Shown: positions 32,210-44,992 of the stretch, piece by piece
Layout: each line of letters opens with the position of its first letter
How positions within the stretch are numbered: the stretch's first letter is position 1
Source of the DNA: Linanthus parryae
Taxonomy: Eukaryota; Streptophyta; Magnoliopsida; Ericales; Polemoniaceae
Length of the DNA stretch: 64,000 bases
Direction: 5' to 3'
Assembly (NCBI GenBank): GCA_023055425.1
Contig: JALGPY010000003.1
Span: 77,599,491-77,663,490 of the forward strand
Translations under genes and position numbers: made by a program
The notes under the pieces: generated by a model
What the model saw: the letters and a program-made list of their open reading frames with translations, nothing else
What the model was told of the DNA's origin: nothing
The model's database searches: none

Positions 32210-33596
32210 CTAGCTCTGCTGATCCTTTAATTGCTTGAACAAGCTACCGTCATAGACACCTCGTAGCCTTTCTTTTTGCAAAAATCCATCCGCGTCTTTG
32301 GCGAGGGAATACACAATTCTCCACTCGAGGAAGCTTGCAAACCTATATAGTTTTAATATTTTGATGGTATTAATCCAAGCTTTAAAAAGTATGACGGTCA
32401 TCAAAATTCATGAAAGATGCAACAACATTTCAACACAAACCATCCTTTGAAGTCCAATTGCTTCCTGTTTGCTTTCAACAGTTCATTCAATTCATCGGAT
32501 GTTAAAGCATCTGGACGTGAGTGGGCATGCTTGCTGAAAATCTCATCAAACTTTGACGGCACAAAGCTGAAAAACAGCCAGGGAATTGTATAAAAAAGAC
32601 ATGAACCTAAGGTAATTATAACATTGAGATAGTTTAGATAGAATAACAAGCTGCCATACGAAAATCTTGATTAAAAGACAAATACAAATTACCAAATACA
32701 ATTTTTTTTTTTTTTTTTTTTTGTTAAATGGTTCAATCCGTGTAATTAACCTCGGATTCTTTGCCATATTTAGATTATTTTGGAGTTTCAAAGTAAATAA
32801 TTATGTTACGTTGGTATTGGAAAACAGACGTAGTACGAGTGAAATGAATGAGGACTTGCTCATTTAGATTCATCGAATCAAATCATTTGTGATATATCGT
32901 ATCTACAATATCTCAAGAGTGAAAATATGCGTACCTTCCTTCTGTATCGTAGGAACCAGTGTCGCTCCCGTGTTTGGCTTTCTTGATGTTTTCAATATAG
33001 ACTGGAAAACTCATATCGGGCCCTTTACCCTACACCAAACAGGCACAATTAATAATTTAAAAAATGTTATTTTCTAAGTGAACAATTCGCAAAATATTAT
33101 TTTTCCATACATGAATAGTCCATTTGTGTTAAAAAAAATAAGACTTTTGCCAATGATTGGTTTCACAAATTGATAGGGGGAGAGTACGGAAATTACAGGT
33201 GGGAGGGTTTTGGAGCTCAAGGCGGCATTGATAATAGCTGAAGCAGCAGCAGACAAGGGAAGGTTACACCCAATTGAACGAAGGCCTGGTGTAAGAAACA
33301 TTTAATCGTTAAAATCTGATACTTCATCAAAAATTTATAAATAAATACTAATGCTAGCTATGAGAACAATAATATCATCATAAGGTGATGTATGGAGAGT
33401 CATGGTAAAATGACAAACCTTTGTACGTTTCCGAGGGGTAAACAACGCCATCGTTATTGAGATCGAAGAAAGTGACATGCTTCTGAAGTGCGCTCAGTTC
33501 ACCATTGACTTGGTCAAGATCCTGAGAATGTGTTTTGTCTGCTGAAGCGAAACACATCAAGTAGATAAATACGCATATGATGATCGTTGGACCCAT
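32210..33596 (-). CDS. Caleosin-type peroxygenase, five exons, 206 aa
   Basis: Exons on the minus strand: 33596-33419, 33285-33197, 33029-32935, 32566-32441, 32342-32210. All introns read GT...AG, the phases join, and the sum is 621 nt with a TAG stop. Caleosins are calcium-binding, heme-containing lipid-body or membrane proteins; plant members act as peroxygenases that use fatty-acid hydroperoxides in oxylipin and stress pathways. Seen here: a hydrophobic N-terminus (residues 3-18), the heme histidine H40 in LQKHVTFFD, an EF-hand loop D45-E56 with all ligand positions, a second heme histidine H109 in KHGSDTG, and the conserved end [10 protein letters not shown]. The proline-rich [12 protein letters not shown] replaces the usual proline knot. 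The length fits the shorter plant peroxygenases. E119-G-S121 has Ser where Arg is usual, at an exon junction. I see no inactivating change. Confidence 0.92.
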
Positions 33597-33674
33597 TTTC
33601 TTTAAGAAGCGAAGGAATTAGGAACTTATAGAGACAAAAAACGTGTGGGAACCCTATGTGAATGAGAAAGGGGG

Positions 33675-33682
33675 TTTATATA
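33675..33682 (-). promoter_or_regulatory. TATA box of the caleosin gene
   Basis: On the minus strand TATATAAA lies 79-86 bases upstream of the start codon, inside GCTTATATAAACCCCC. A start of transcription about 30 bases downstream would leave a 5' leader of some 50 bases. Function is inferred from position. Confidence 0.6.
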
Positions 33683-33762
33683 AGCATGGTAAATTTTGAA
33701 AGGCCTCCAATTAGGATACGTAGGCTAATTATGAATATATACATATTTAACATTGAAAGAAC

Positions 33763-33985
33763 GAGAGTCGGATCTTCTGTATGCTTTGTGTGTATCTTCT
33801 TTTGTATCCTTACTATAATTGACCAATGTCATCTTTTACATAAATTTAATTATTTACAATGTCATCTTATACATCAATTTAATTATTTAAAAAAAATAAT
33901 TAAATTGATGTAAAAGATGACATTGGTCAATTATAGTAAGGAACAGAGAATGATACACACAAAGGATACAGAGGATCCAGACTCG
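33763..33985. mobile_element. Foldback MITE upstream of the caleosin gene
   Basis: Two long inverted arms (about 33763-33857 and 33893-33985) share GACCAATGTCATCTTTTACA and its complement and GATACACACAAAG, so the unit could form a hairpin with a short loop. The left arm also has a second copy of the CAATGTCATCTT...TTTAATTATTT block. It lies about 170-390 bases upstream of the caleosin start codon. No coding capacity. Confidence 0.85.
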
Positions 33986-34672
33986 AGTGGGAAAACTTAA
34001 TTGGGAGAAAATCAAGAGTTGATTATGCGTGTCATAAAAGACAACCGTATGTGTTAATTCAGATTTTTGATTCAAAATTTCAAAACTTGTTTCAAAGGTT
34101 TGAAAATACGTACTCCCCAAATTTGAACTGATGGGAAGTTTATCTCATGGTTCTAAACTATGTCTTATTGTACGTTGAAAGACAAATTCATCTTAACAAA
34201 TTATCTGTGATTGATAAAGTTTTGTTTTACAGGAAAATTGATTAACTATGTGATTGCAGGATTACTCTGAATATGTTTCTTGTTTCTTTGTTTTGGAGGA
34301 AACATAGCTCAAAGCTTTGAAAAGCTTTTCAAAGCCTTGAACATCATCAGAGTTTCTAGTCTAATGTTCTGAATTCAGAAATTTCAAACAGATCACTAAA
34401 AGCCTAGCTATTTTATGGGATTCGTTCAGATGCTGTCTCAAGCTTCCAGGTGCATATTGTGCTCAATCTCAATGCAAAAAATCAAGCTTCTATCAGTTGG
34501 AAGAGAGATGTTGAGAAGCATATTCAGTTGAGGATCTTTAGGGAGTTTGTTGCAACAAAGTTTGTGACTGTTACAACAAGCCTTTAAATTAAAATAGAAC
34601 TGAAGCTGAAGGAGAGAGATACACAAAGAAACAAAGACACTTAGACACAGAGTGACACATTCGGATTGAGAG

Positions 34673-36074
34673 TGTGGGGTTTTGATCATGGATACGCAGT
34701 GGAATAAACAATAATTTATCCGATCAAGACCCTCCAACGATCATAGGAAGAGAATTCACAAAGATAGTAAAATATTCGTGTTATGTACCTCGTAGGTCTC
34801 CTTTGATGACTTCAAACGCGAAAAGTAACACGTCTCTACGGTTGATCCACGCCTAGTATTGAGATCTAGATCCTCCAAAATCCTTGGCTCGCTAGGATGA
34901 ATGGAAGAGGAAGAAGAAATCACGCAACAGAGCACAAAAAGAGGAGCTCGGGTCCTCTTGTGGCGGACGGGTTGGGCGGACGACAAGGGGTGTTCGGCCT
35001 ACTTGTTGTCTTTCTCTCTCCTTGTTCCTCTCCTACTCAACTTATGGTATGATCATTAGTTGTAGGGTAAGAATCTAGGAGCATCCTTTATATAGTCCAA
35101 CAACTCCTTGTTACAACATAAAGGCCCTCTCCTAATCCTACTCAAGTTCGGATTAGTCCAACATGCTTATTAGTCCTACTAAGTTAGCAAGTTGTTTCGA
35201 TTAGATCCTTCTAATTAATTAATCTTATCAATTAATTCCCAAGACTAGTTCAATCCTATATGGCGTGTGACCCCATATGTTTCTACTTAGTTGGTAGTAA
35301 CTATTTACTAATATAGAGCGGCCTCTAGCAAGACATCCATTCTAGCCAACTAATGGAAATAGTCATCCGACAATCCTTGTGCAAGTATTGTCTCATCCCT
35401 TTGTCTCAATATCCGGATTGGACACGAGACATACATGTCACACTCGTATATCCAATTCATTGTTCATTGATCATGGGAATAGTCTTATTCATGCAAATAA
35501 CATCAATATCCTAAATTGATTTATTTGAGTCTGGCAAGACATTCTATTAGCACTATCCCTCCAGTGGCCTAGGATATTTGCTCCCATTATGTGGGAGGGA
35601 CATATTCTATCCATTACTACGATATCTAAGCTTGCTTCCTATTGTGTCCAATACGCGCCTTTATACCCAGTCATGGTGTAGCGTTTAACGCTAACAAAAC
35701 ACAATATTCCACAACTAGAAGATCTAGTGACTTCAAGTCTAAGGATGAAAATACCATTGTCACCGCGAGAAGCACTTGTGACTTTACATAACATGTATGT
35801 AGCCTTCTCGGAGATGGGTCAAACCAGTATGCCATTACTCCTAATGCATACCCATGTGTTGGAACCGTGATATCTCCATATCAATCCAACCCCATACTAG
35901 TCTATATTTGATTGTCTTGTTAATCAATATAATCGACTAGGGATATTTAAGAATATAACATTTATATTGGAAGGAATTCATTCATGTTAACATATCTCTA
36001 TATCGATAACATAATGAATCGTAAATCCATAAATGTCACCAGAAATTGATTGCCTCTAGAGCACAATTCCAACA
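34673..36074 (-). repeat. 3' LTR of the nested copia element
   Basis: On the minus strand it begins TGTTGGAATTGTGC (36074) and ends at 34673, where the plus strand starts TGTGGGGTTTTGATC. The purine tract AGTGGGAGAG lies just outside (36075-36084). Confidence 0.9.
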
Positions 36075-39000
36075 CTCTCCCACTTTCACTAGAGTCAATA
36101 TCTTGCATCATATGCCCCATTAATCTAGCGCGATCCTTATGCTTACGCTGCGCAAGGGGTATAGTAGGCTAGATACCTTGCTGGTACTTTTGCAAATATT
36201 CACATCTCTTTTATCAACAATTTGATTGAGATTGAATGTTCTGGGTAAGCGCATCTCATGCAGTAATTCACTCAGTCCTTTATGTTAGAATTAGTGACCG
36301 AATCTTTTCTGGAACCTGTCCAGCTCGCAGTTCCTTTATCAAGGCTAAACACAAAACTTCACTATAATATGAAGTCTTCTTTTTTTGGATTGGAAGTTGC
36401 ATTAGTGTAACCCTTACAATGAACACTTCCTATCCTCCACATATCAAGAACTAATCCTTAATGCATGTCAAGTACTAAAGGATTTTCTTGATAATTTTCC
36501 AGTGACTCTCACCCGGATATGACTGGTATCTTTGTGTCATACTATATGACACATCTGGCCTAGTACATAACATGGAGTATCTTATGAATTTCATTCGTAC
36601 GGTCTATTTCCCAATCTAATTGGAAAGACAATTAGTCTTGCAAAGACTAATTCCATGTGACTTAGGTAGAACCCACATTCTATACATGTTTAACCATTTC
36701 AACACCTTTGTCAATTTATGTACTATGATATAAGTCGCACAACCATCTTGATCTATCTCCATAGATCTTCATAGGTTGATTTGCCTAATTCTATCATTTA
36801 AGATTCAATTCCCAAGTCAATCTACGTAAGATTGCCAAGTAGGGACATCATTCCCAATGATTAGTATGTCTCCACATACAAGACCAGAAACATAACTGTG
36901 CTCCCACTAGCCTTCTTGTAAAAACAAGCTTCATCTTCAATTTTGATGGAACCAAACTCCTTTGATTGCATCATCAATTCAAAGAATCAAACTCCAAGAA
37001 TCTTAACTCAATCTTTCGACAAATTGCTACAAGCAAGATGCGAATGGATTTAACCATCACAACTGGGGAAAGATTTCGTCATAGTGCATACTATGAACTC
37101 ATAGGAAATCTTTCTTTACCAATTATCCCTTAAAAGTAATCATATTACTATCCATGCTGGTTTCCTCATAACTCACTTGCACCCTAGGGGTTCTACTCTT
37201 TCAGGCGGTTCCACCAAAGTCCATACTCTGTCGGTATACATGGATTCCATTTGGCATCTGATGGATCCAAGCCATATCTGAGAGTATGGCCCACTGGTGG
37301 CCTCTTCATAGGTTGTAGGCTCATCTCCATGAGCAATATATCATCGGGTTATGATGAATCCTTATTTCTCTAGTCCCTTAACATATACTGCATGACCTAC
37401 GAGGTTCTTGTGTTACCTGAGTAGGTTTCTCCACAACACCTTGTGATCCTGCTCATGTTCCATCAAAATGATCAATCTTCTATTGTGACTCTTGAACTCC
37501 TTCAAGTACTACAGTCCTCCCACTATTTTCTTAGAGACAATCTCTATCTAGAAACACAGCGGTTCGAGCAACAAACAATTTGTTCTCAATTGGTTTGTAG
37601 AAATAATATCCTTTGTTTCCCCATGATATTCCACATAGTACATTTATCCGAATTGGTTCCAAGTTTATCTGCAAACTATTTACATAAATTTCATAAGCCA
37701 AATTATTTATGAACGACATACTAGGACACATCCTAGTCCATATCTCATATGGTGTTTTTCATAATTTATTTAGATTGGAACAAGGTTTAAGGGGGAAATT
37801 TGCTGTAAATAGAACATAGCCCCTAAAAGTCAACTGGAAGTTCTGTTTGTCACATCATGGACCGCATCGTGTCCAACGAGGTCCGAACTCCCCCGCTTAG
37901 ACATGCCAAACTCATGTGGCGTGCTAGGTGGAGTGAGTTTGGATCATATCCAACACTCCTATAGAGGCTTGTCAAACCCTTGGCTCAAGTACACTCCTTT
38001 ACGATCCAATATTAGAGCCCTAATACTTTTGCCAAGCTGGTTCTCTACTTCATTCTTGAATTCCGTGAACAATTCAAAGGATTCTAATTTGTTTCTTCAT
38101 AAGATACACTAATCCATATTTATCTGATCTAATTACTAAATATGATGAAGAACTGAAAACCACCTTTATCATTTGTGCTTACTGGCCTACATACATCAAC
38201 ATGTATGATTCCAAAGATCATATCTTGGCTAATAAATAAGTCTAACATGTCTCATATGATTCAATAATCAAGATGTCCTTATGGAGTCTAGATATGCATC
38301 TCCTATTTATGTGGCATAAACAACAATGCCAAAGATAAGTGAGGTTCGTATTATTATATGCAAACCTCTTGGTATTAATGTTATAGATGACATTATCATG
38401 ATCAAGGATATACAATCCATTAGACGAAATTTGCATTACAATAATGCATATCAGAATAAATGGAACAACATTTGTCCTCTATTATGATAGAGAGCCTTTC
38501 TTGTCCATACAAGAAACTATGATAATGCACCTACTCATAGCAGGTACATAATCACTTTTCCTTAATTCATGAACAATTTCATAAAGGTAGAGATAATTTC
38601 CTACGCACTGCTAATTCAGCAACCCCATGCTTCATTGTCCCATGTGTAGGTTTATTTTTTTTTCTTATCCAATTGTCTTCATCTCTTGAGATCCTCCAAA
38701 CTTATATAAATGTGAGATCCTCATCTAGTATCATATACTTTTGATGAGATAGAATCATTGAATTCTATAACGAAAATACCTAAATTGGAATTCACAATTC
38801 CCTTATTATTTCTTTCCATGTACTTTGGGTAGTCTCTCTTCCTCTACACCACGTATGAGACTTTAAGGCGACTTGGTTTTAGTAACAAGCTTGCTTTATA
38901 CCCATGGGTTCGGCGCAAACCTTTTTCCCTTACCCATGCTGTTAACCATTAACATGTTTTGCCTTAGCCCTAATTAGTGTCTTGTTCAACGGTTCTCAAT

Positions 39001-41276
39001 CACATTGGGTAAACTGCCTTTGAACAAAACTATTATTGCATCCAATGAAATTCTTGGTCTACTTTGGGTGAATAACTATTTATTATTTATCTATCTCATA
39101 GATAACTTCCAAAATCTAAGCTTTCAATCCTATTGAAATAGCTTAGTCGCGTTTTACCTCTTGCTCTATTTGTCACACACTACTAGCAAGTGTCTTCCCG
39201 TCATATCTTGATAAATCAATTCGCCCTGCTTTGGCACGCACGAACTTGATTAATATTGATCATGACGAGTGCTAAGCAAGATAACGCAACGTGGAACAAC
39301 ACTTAAAACATTTTTTATGTCTAGATCGCGCTTTTAAAAGAGAGCTTCTTTAATGTATGATCATATCATACGCCTCCGTGTTCTCATCTTGCTTTCAAAG
39401 CTAAGAGTTCATGGCTGCTAACATGAGACAAGTCACAACTAAAGAACCATTCTTTGATGTTCCTTCCATTAGGTTTTAGTGTGTCATGGTAGTCGGTGGG
39501 AAGAGAACTTAATTTTTTACGATGTACAATACTTTCCTTTTATTTGAGAACAATTCTACATTTTATACCAATCTAGAAAATAGATTCCAGACAGCTTGTC
39601 CATCTTATGGACGTAAAGTCGTGTTTTGTTTGTTTAATGCCATGGGTATTCAACATTATAGGATTCTGAAAAGTATTGTGACGTTGTACTATATTTAATA
39701 AGGACATAAATTATTAAATATAGCTCCCACTATTTTTTTACGGATTAATAACCCTCAAGATATTAATGCTGAAAATATCATTATTTTTTCTAGTGGGTCA
39801 AGATCCATATTTCACTTCTTTTTTAGCTTGCTTTGGCAAGTCACCCAAAAGTTAGTTATTTAGGTAGGAACAATTCCAATTGCATCCCATGCAATTCTTT
39901 GTTCAATTGGACAAATAACTCCTTATTTATCTATCACATAGATAATCCCAATTGATTGCCTATAGGATTTTTTTAATCCATATTAAAATTACCTCGTTAC
40001 ATCCAACCTCGTACTCCAACAATTGCACGCTATGTGTGCCATCGCACCACATGATGATGAATAAAGTCGCCTTGCTTTGGCACGCACGAATTTGATTAAT
40101 CGAACTTGTGATGAGTGTTTAAGTAACGAGAAGGCAAAACGTAGTATTTACTTTTGAGGGATTTTTCTATCAATTTTAATTATTTTGTTGATCCATATCC
40201 GCGGATCTACTTATTGGAGTTTGAGAAAAACTCCAAACAAAAGATCCGAGTGGTTAAATTATCTTATTATCTAATTGCATGCATCATCCATATACCAACA
40301 ACAATAATAAGACAATAAAGTAAACATCCACAAAACATTAATTAACGTGATGTGGATATGACCTCCTAGACTAAGATATTACCAAGCCAATGAGAATATC
40401 TATGAACCCTAGAATAGAAAACGCATCTCCATGTGCCTCCATCTCTAGGTCCATCTTCCATAGCCTTGTGGAATGATCCATGCTCCATGTTGTGGCTCCT
40501 TTCATTCTTTGGATTTCTTTTCTTTAATCTTGGCTATCATCTATTTTATCTTAGTACTAGCTAGCATATATACTAAATAAAATAAATCTCACAAGTTGAG
40601 AAAAATACCGGATCAGAGGCCGTAATTCATAACTAATAATTATATTAAATTGATCAGCTCGCAGGCCGTAAACAAACCACATCTAAGGCCATATCCAATC
40701 ACCATACATATTGCACATAAACAGTTAAAACCAATTTTTAACGTGCATAGTCAATTTTAATTGATTTTAGGATTACTAGGGTAAACAACGGTCCAAGAGG
40801 GCTGACCAATACTTGGCCGAACCTCAAAAAGGACCACCCAATGGCCTTGGGCCGGACGGCCCCTAGCCCACACGGCTAGGCTGTGCGCTAGGGCTGCCCC
40901 GACCCCTTTGCTGAGCCTTGAATGGTAGGCAAGTAAGGAGAGGCGGTCCCTAGGGGAACCGAACCTCCTTTAGGAGTTGTTTTCAAAACAACTCCTTGCC
41001 TTGTTTCCCAAGTTTGGTTGTTTCCTAATTGAAAAAGCTTCTTTTCCAATTGGATGCCCGAGAACCCTAGATCTAAGATCCTAAAATTTCTCAAACTCAC
41101 CAATTCATACATCCAATGCATGAATTAGATCTTGTTTGGTTGAATCATATTCATCATGCATCTAATATGCTTAATTTGTCGTTTTAACGCAATAATCAAC
41201 AATTAAATGTGATAAACAACAAAAACGTAAAACATAAACCACGTTATGCTCTACGACTTGTGGCTCAAATACCACC
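36075..41276 (-). pseudogene. Decayed gag-pol of the nested copia element
   Basis: From right to left: a start-like region near 41121 (MHWMYELVSLRNF), gag remnants, integrase text near 37900-38250, the post-integrase block GNKGYYFYKPIENKLFVART (37540-37625), RT text VWTLVEPPE near 37220 and LVLYVETY near 36870, where the catalytic YVDD is lost as in the copy at 1-4631. Stops are frequent. A primer binding site follows the 5' LTR at 41255-41276 (minus strand TGGTATTTGAGCCAC, resembling initiator tRNA-Met binding sites TGGTATCAGAGC). Confidence 0.8.
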
Positions 41277-42653
41277 TGTAGGGTTTTGATCGTGGATACG
41301 CAGCAGAATAAACAACAATTTATCCGATCAAGATCCTCCAAGGATCACAGGGAGAGAGAATTCACAATGATAGTAAAAGATTCGTGTTATGTACCTTGTA
41401 GGTCTCCTTTGATAACTTCAAAAGCGAAAAGTAACACGTCTCTACGGTTGATCCACGCCTAGGATTGAGATCTAGAACCTCCAAAATCCTTGTGCTAGCT
41501 AGGATTAATGGAATAGGAAGAATAAATCACGCAGCGGAGCACCAAAGAGGAGCTCATGTCCTCTTGTGGCCGACGGGTTGGGCGGACGGCAAGGGGTGTT
41601 CGGCCTCCTTGTTGTCTTTCTCTCTCCTTCTTCCTCTGCTACTAAACTTATGATATGAGAATTAGTTGTAGGGAAGGAAGCTAGGTGCATCCTTTATATA
41701 GTCCAACAACTCCTTGTTACTACATACAGGCCCTCTCCTAATCCTACTCAAGTTCGGATTAGTCCAACTTGCATATTTAGTCCTACTATGTTAGCAAGTT
41801 GTTGCGATTTGATCCTTCAAATTAATTAATCATATTAATTAATTCCCAAGTCTAGTTCAATCCTATATGGCGTGTGACCCCATAGGTTTCTACTTAGTTG
41901 GTAGTAACTATTTACTAATATAGAGGGGCCTCTAGCAAGACATCCATTCTAGCCAACTAATAGAAATAGTCATCCGACAAACCTAGTGAAAGTATTGTCT
42001 CATCCCTTTGTCTTAACATTCGAATTGGACATGAGACAAGTCACACTAGTATATCCAATCCATAGTTCCTCGATCATGGGAATAGCCTTATTCGTGCAAA
42101 TAACATCAATATCCTATGTTGATTTATTTGACCCTGGCCAGACATTCTACAAGCACTATCCCTCGAATGGCCTAGGATATTTTCTCCCATTATGTGGGAG
42201 GGACAAATTCAATCTAAATCACTACGATATATAAGTTTGCTTCCTATTGTTTCCAATACACGCCTTTATGACTACCCAGTCACGGTAGTGTTTGACGCTA
42301 CCAAAACACAATATTCCACAACTAGAAGATCTAGTGACTTCAAGTCTAATGATGACAATATTGTTGTCACCGCGAGAAGCACTTGCGACTTTACATAAAC
42401 ATTTATGTAGCCTTCTCGGAGATGGGTCAATATAGTATGCCATTGCTCCTATTGCATACCCATGTGTTGGATCGTGATATCTCCATATCAATCCATCCCC
42501 ATTCTAGTCTATAGTTGATTGTCCTATTAATCAATATAATCGACTAGGGATATTTAAGAATATAACATTTATATTTTAAGGACTTCATTCATGTTAACAT
42601 ATCTCCATATCGATAACATAATGAATCGTGAATCCTAGGGCATAACTCCAAAA
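41277..42653 (-). repeat. 5' LTR of the nested copia element
   Basis: It matches 34673-36074 over its length, but lacks about 30 bp near its outer end, where GAATCCTAGGGCATAACTCC replaces the region AAATCCATAAATGTCACC...GCACAATTCC. The outer terminus is CCAAAA, a mutated form of CCAACA, next to the GAGAG target copy. Confidence 0.85.
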
Positions 42654-43391
42654 GAGAGAGCATCAGAGAAGAAGATCAATCCAGATCATTCATTCCTTTC
42701 CAGGATCAGAAGAACACTTCCAAGCTTTCCAGCTTCATAGTCTTCATAATGATCTTCTACTTGTGCTTAAACTGTTTATTAGTTAGAATTTTATATCTTC
42801 TATAATCTGTTCTCGTTGAGTTGTTCAAGAGGAACAACAGATAATCTAATTGTATCGAGTAGTTGAAGTTGTACTAGATAGGTTAGCAGAAAACCAGAGG
42901 CTGGTATAAGAGTAAGGCAATTCTCTTAGGCCTGAGATCTAGGGCATAACTAGTGATAACTAAGAAGTTGTTGAAATCCTAGAGGCATTAGATCCCTCAG
43001 TTAGAGAGCATGCCTTTTGGAGGCCGAACTTCGTAACAAATCTGGTGTCGTGCTATTTACATTTCAGTACTTTACTTGTTTGCAAAACAGTTTCAACACA
43101 GGAAATGTTCAAAGCTATGAAATGCTTTTCAAAGCTTTGAAAATTCTCAGAAGCTTTTAAAATTGTCTGTTTCAATTCAAAGCTTTAAAACTGGTTTAAA
43201 AACTTTGAAAATCTTATAATTTCTCTGCTTATTTTTAAAACCACCATTTTTAGCAAAAATTGCCATACTCTATTGACCTCCACTTTCTAGAGTTTATTTG
43301 ATCGTGTATTAGTATCTACTTACACACTTCAGTATGTATGGAGTTATTTCAGGGAATACAATTGATTTGAATGATAAATTACAGAGAAATG

Positions 43392-43522
43392 CTAGGGAAC
43401 CAACCAATATCTCCAATTCATCTCCCACCCAAGTGTAAACTTGGCAACATGAATATTCATTTGGCATGATTGCATTTTTTAGATGGAAGGTGGGAGATGA
43501 GTGGGAGACATTGGTTGGTTCC
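43392..43522. mobile_element. Small MITE, its last bases displaced by Athila-1
   Basis: The left end CTAGGGAACCAACCAAT and the right end ATTGGTTGGTTCC are inverted repeats of about 35 bp, including CATCTCCCACC. The final CTAG of the right end is found at 57277-57280, beyond the Athila insertion. Joining 43522 to 57277 gives GGTTGGTTCCCTAG, the exact complement of the left end. The unit is about 135 bp, non-coding; TA next to the GGGAACC ends may be the target. Confidence 0.85.
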
Positions 43523-44969
43523 TGATAACTCTGTTTTCAAACTTATTTTATTACTTACTTTTTATGCGTTTTGTGTTCTCAACATGGAGAATTTATCGTT
43601 GTTTTGAGTAAATTGTGCTCATATTTGTGAAAATGAGTTCTTGAGCTATTCTTGTTGCATCCGGCGTTTTTGGTGTAATTTCGAGCTTTTATTGTGATAT
43701 GATTGCGGGTTGTGTTTTCTTATTGTGATTCGCAGGAAAATAGGGCGTGGATGATCATGCGGGAGACGGAACGAGCTTCGGAAACAAGGAACTCAACGAA
43801 AAATCCAAAAGAAGAATGCTGATTTGAGGTGTCTTCGCACGAAGACAAAATTCTTCGCACGAAGACTTGGGACTTAGCCAAAATTTGGAGATGCTGAAAA
43901 TGACTTCCTAAAACAAGCTGCAGTACTTATCTGGGAAGGCCTTCGCACGAAGAGGAAAATGTCTTCGTACGAAGACTCTTTGTGCGAAGAGAAGTCTTTT
44001 CGTACGAAGACTTCGCTGACAGAGGCGGTTCTGATTGGGGTTTTATGCATTTATGCCAAAATTTGTAATAACATTATGGAAACATAGTTAAGCTAATTAG
44101 GTCGTGATATTCAGTAGTTAGCAAGGTTTTGGGTAGTGTTTGAGAACAAGGAGACGCTTTTAGAGCTTTAGGAGCGATTGGATTGATTCGTTTGCTTCCT
44201 AAACTCTTTCTTTTCGCTAGTTTTGTTTATGATCATCGGACTCGGTATTTTGATCATGTCTTGTAGTAGCTAAAACCCTTTTTGCAGGGAATTCTTGTTT
44301 GGTAGCTAGGGTTTGATATTAACTTGGTGTTTTGAGATTATGATTCAAGTTTTAGACTTTATCAATCGTGTTCTTACATTATTATGGGTTGTTTATGAGT
44401 TTAATTCCATTATTCTTGCGCGTGAGAGTTTAATTCCATTATTCTTGCGCGTGAGAGTTAGTCGGTAAAGTGAGCAATCCACCTAGTCTAATCATTACTT
44501 GGTAACTCGGTGGTGTTAACTAGGATCGTTAGAGTAGAATCATGAACTTTAATGCATGCCTAAAAGTGAAGTAGAGTTTGTAACACGGTTTATTTTGGTT
44601 TTAGGCGTAGATAATTTATTTGGTAACTCGATAATTTTACGTTGCTCGATTAATAATAAAAGACACGTTGTTATTTCATGAATCAAAGCATAAGTTTATA
44701 TCATCCCTAGTAAACCTAGAGAGAATTCCCGGTATTTTATCCCATATTAGTAATCTTTACAATTATTCTCGTAAATCGTTCCATCATAAACGGTTAGCTT
44801 GTCGTGTCTTTCAATTTCGTAGACTTAGCAAACAAAAACAAACGCACCGTGCCCACATAGGGTTGAGAGTTACTAAATAATTCATAAAAAAATCCCTTAG
44901 GTTCGACAACCCGGATTTCCGGTTTATTACTACACGCGACAACTGTACACTTGCAGTTGGATCATGTCA
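43523..44969 (+). repeat. 5' LTR of Athila-1
   Basis: TGATAACTCTG...ATCATGTCA. It carries six near-palindromes of the form TCTTCGNACGAAGA between 43831 and 44015. A 28-bp block (GAGTTTAATTCCATTATTC and following) is duplicated in tandem at 44398-44454, replacing sequence present in the 3' LTR. The first 140 bases differ from the 3' LTR at roughly one position in ten. Confidence 0.93.
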
Positions 44970-44992
44970 AGTTTTTGGCGTCGTTGCCGGGG
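44970..44992 (+). promoter_or_regulatory. Primer binding site of Athila-1
   Basis: TTGGCGTCGTTGCCGGGG lies a few bases after the LTR end. Athila elements typically have TGGCGCCGTTGCCGGGG here, complementary to the 3' end of tRNA-Asp; one base differs. Confidence 0.85.

Larger units (their letters stand above)
34673..42653 (-). mobile_element. Complete-length Ty1/copia element, decayed
   Basis: Flanked by GAGAG on both sides (34668-34672 and 42654-42658). In minus orientation it has a 5' LTR (42653-41277), a primer binding site next to it, decayed gag-pol and a 3' LTR (36074-34673) preceded by a purine tract. It is 7981 bp long. The LTRs differ at roughly one base in ten over the first 150 bases, so the insertion is old. 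It belongs to the same family as the element at 1-4631. Confidence 0.9.
34050..43324 (+). repeat. SIRE-like solo LTR, split by a copia element
   Basis: The left part (34050-34672) begins TGTGTTAATTCAG and carries TTTCAAAGCCTTGAA-type palindromes; the right part (42654-43324) ends CTACTTACA. Together they align in order with the SIRE 3' LTR at 19266-20441 (for example GTACTAGATAGGTTAGC, CAAAACAG, CATACTCTATTGACC). No internal SIRE sequence is attached on either side, so this is a solo LTR. A copia element is inserted between 34672 and 42654. No clear 5-bp duplication flanks the LTR itself. Confidence 0.8.
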
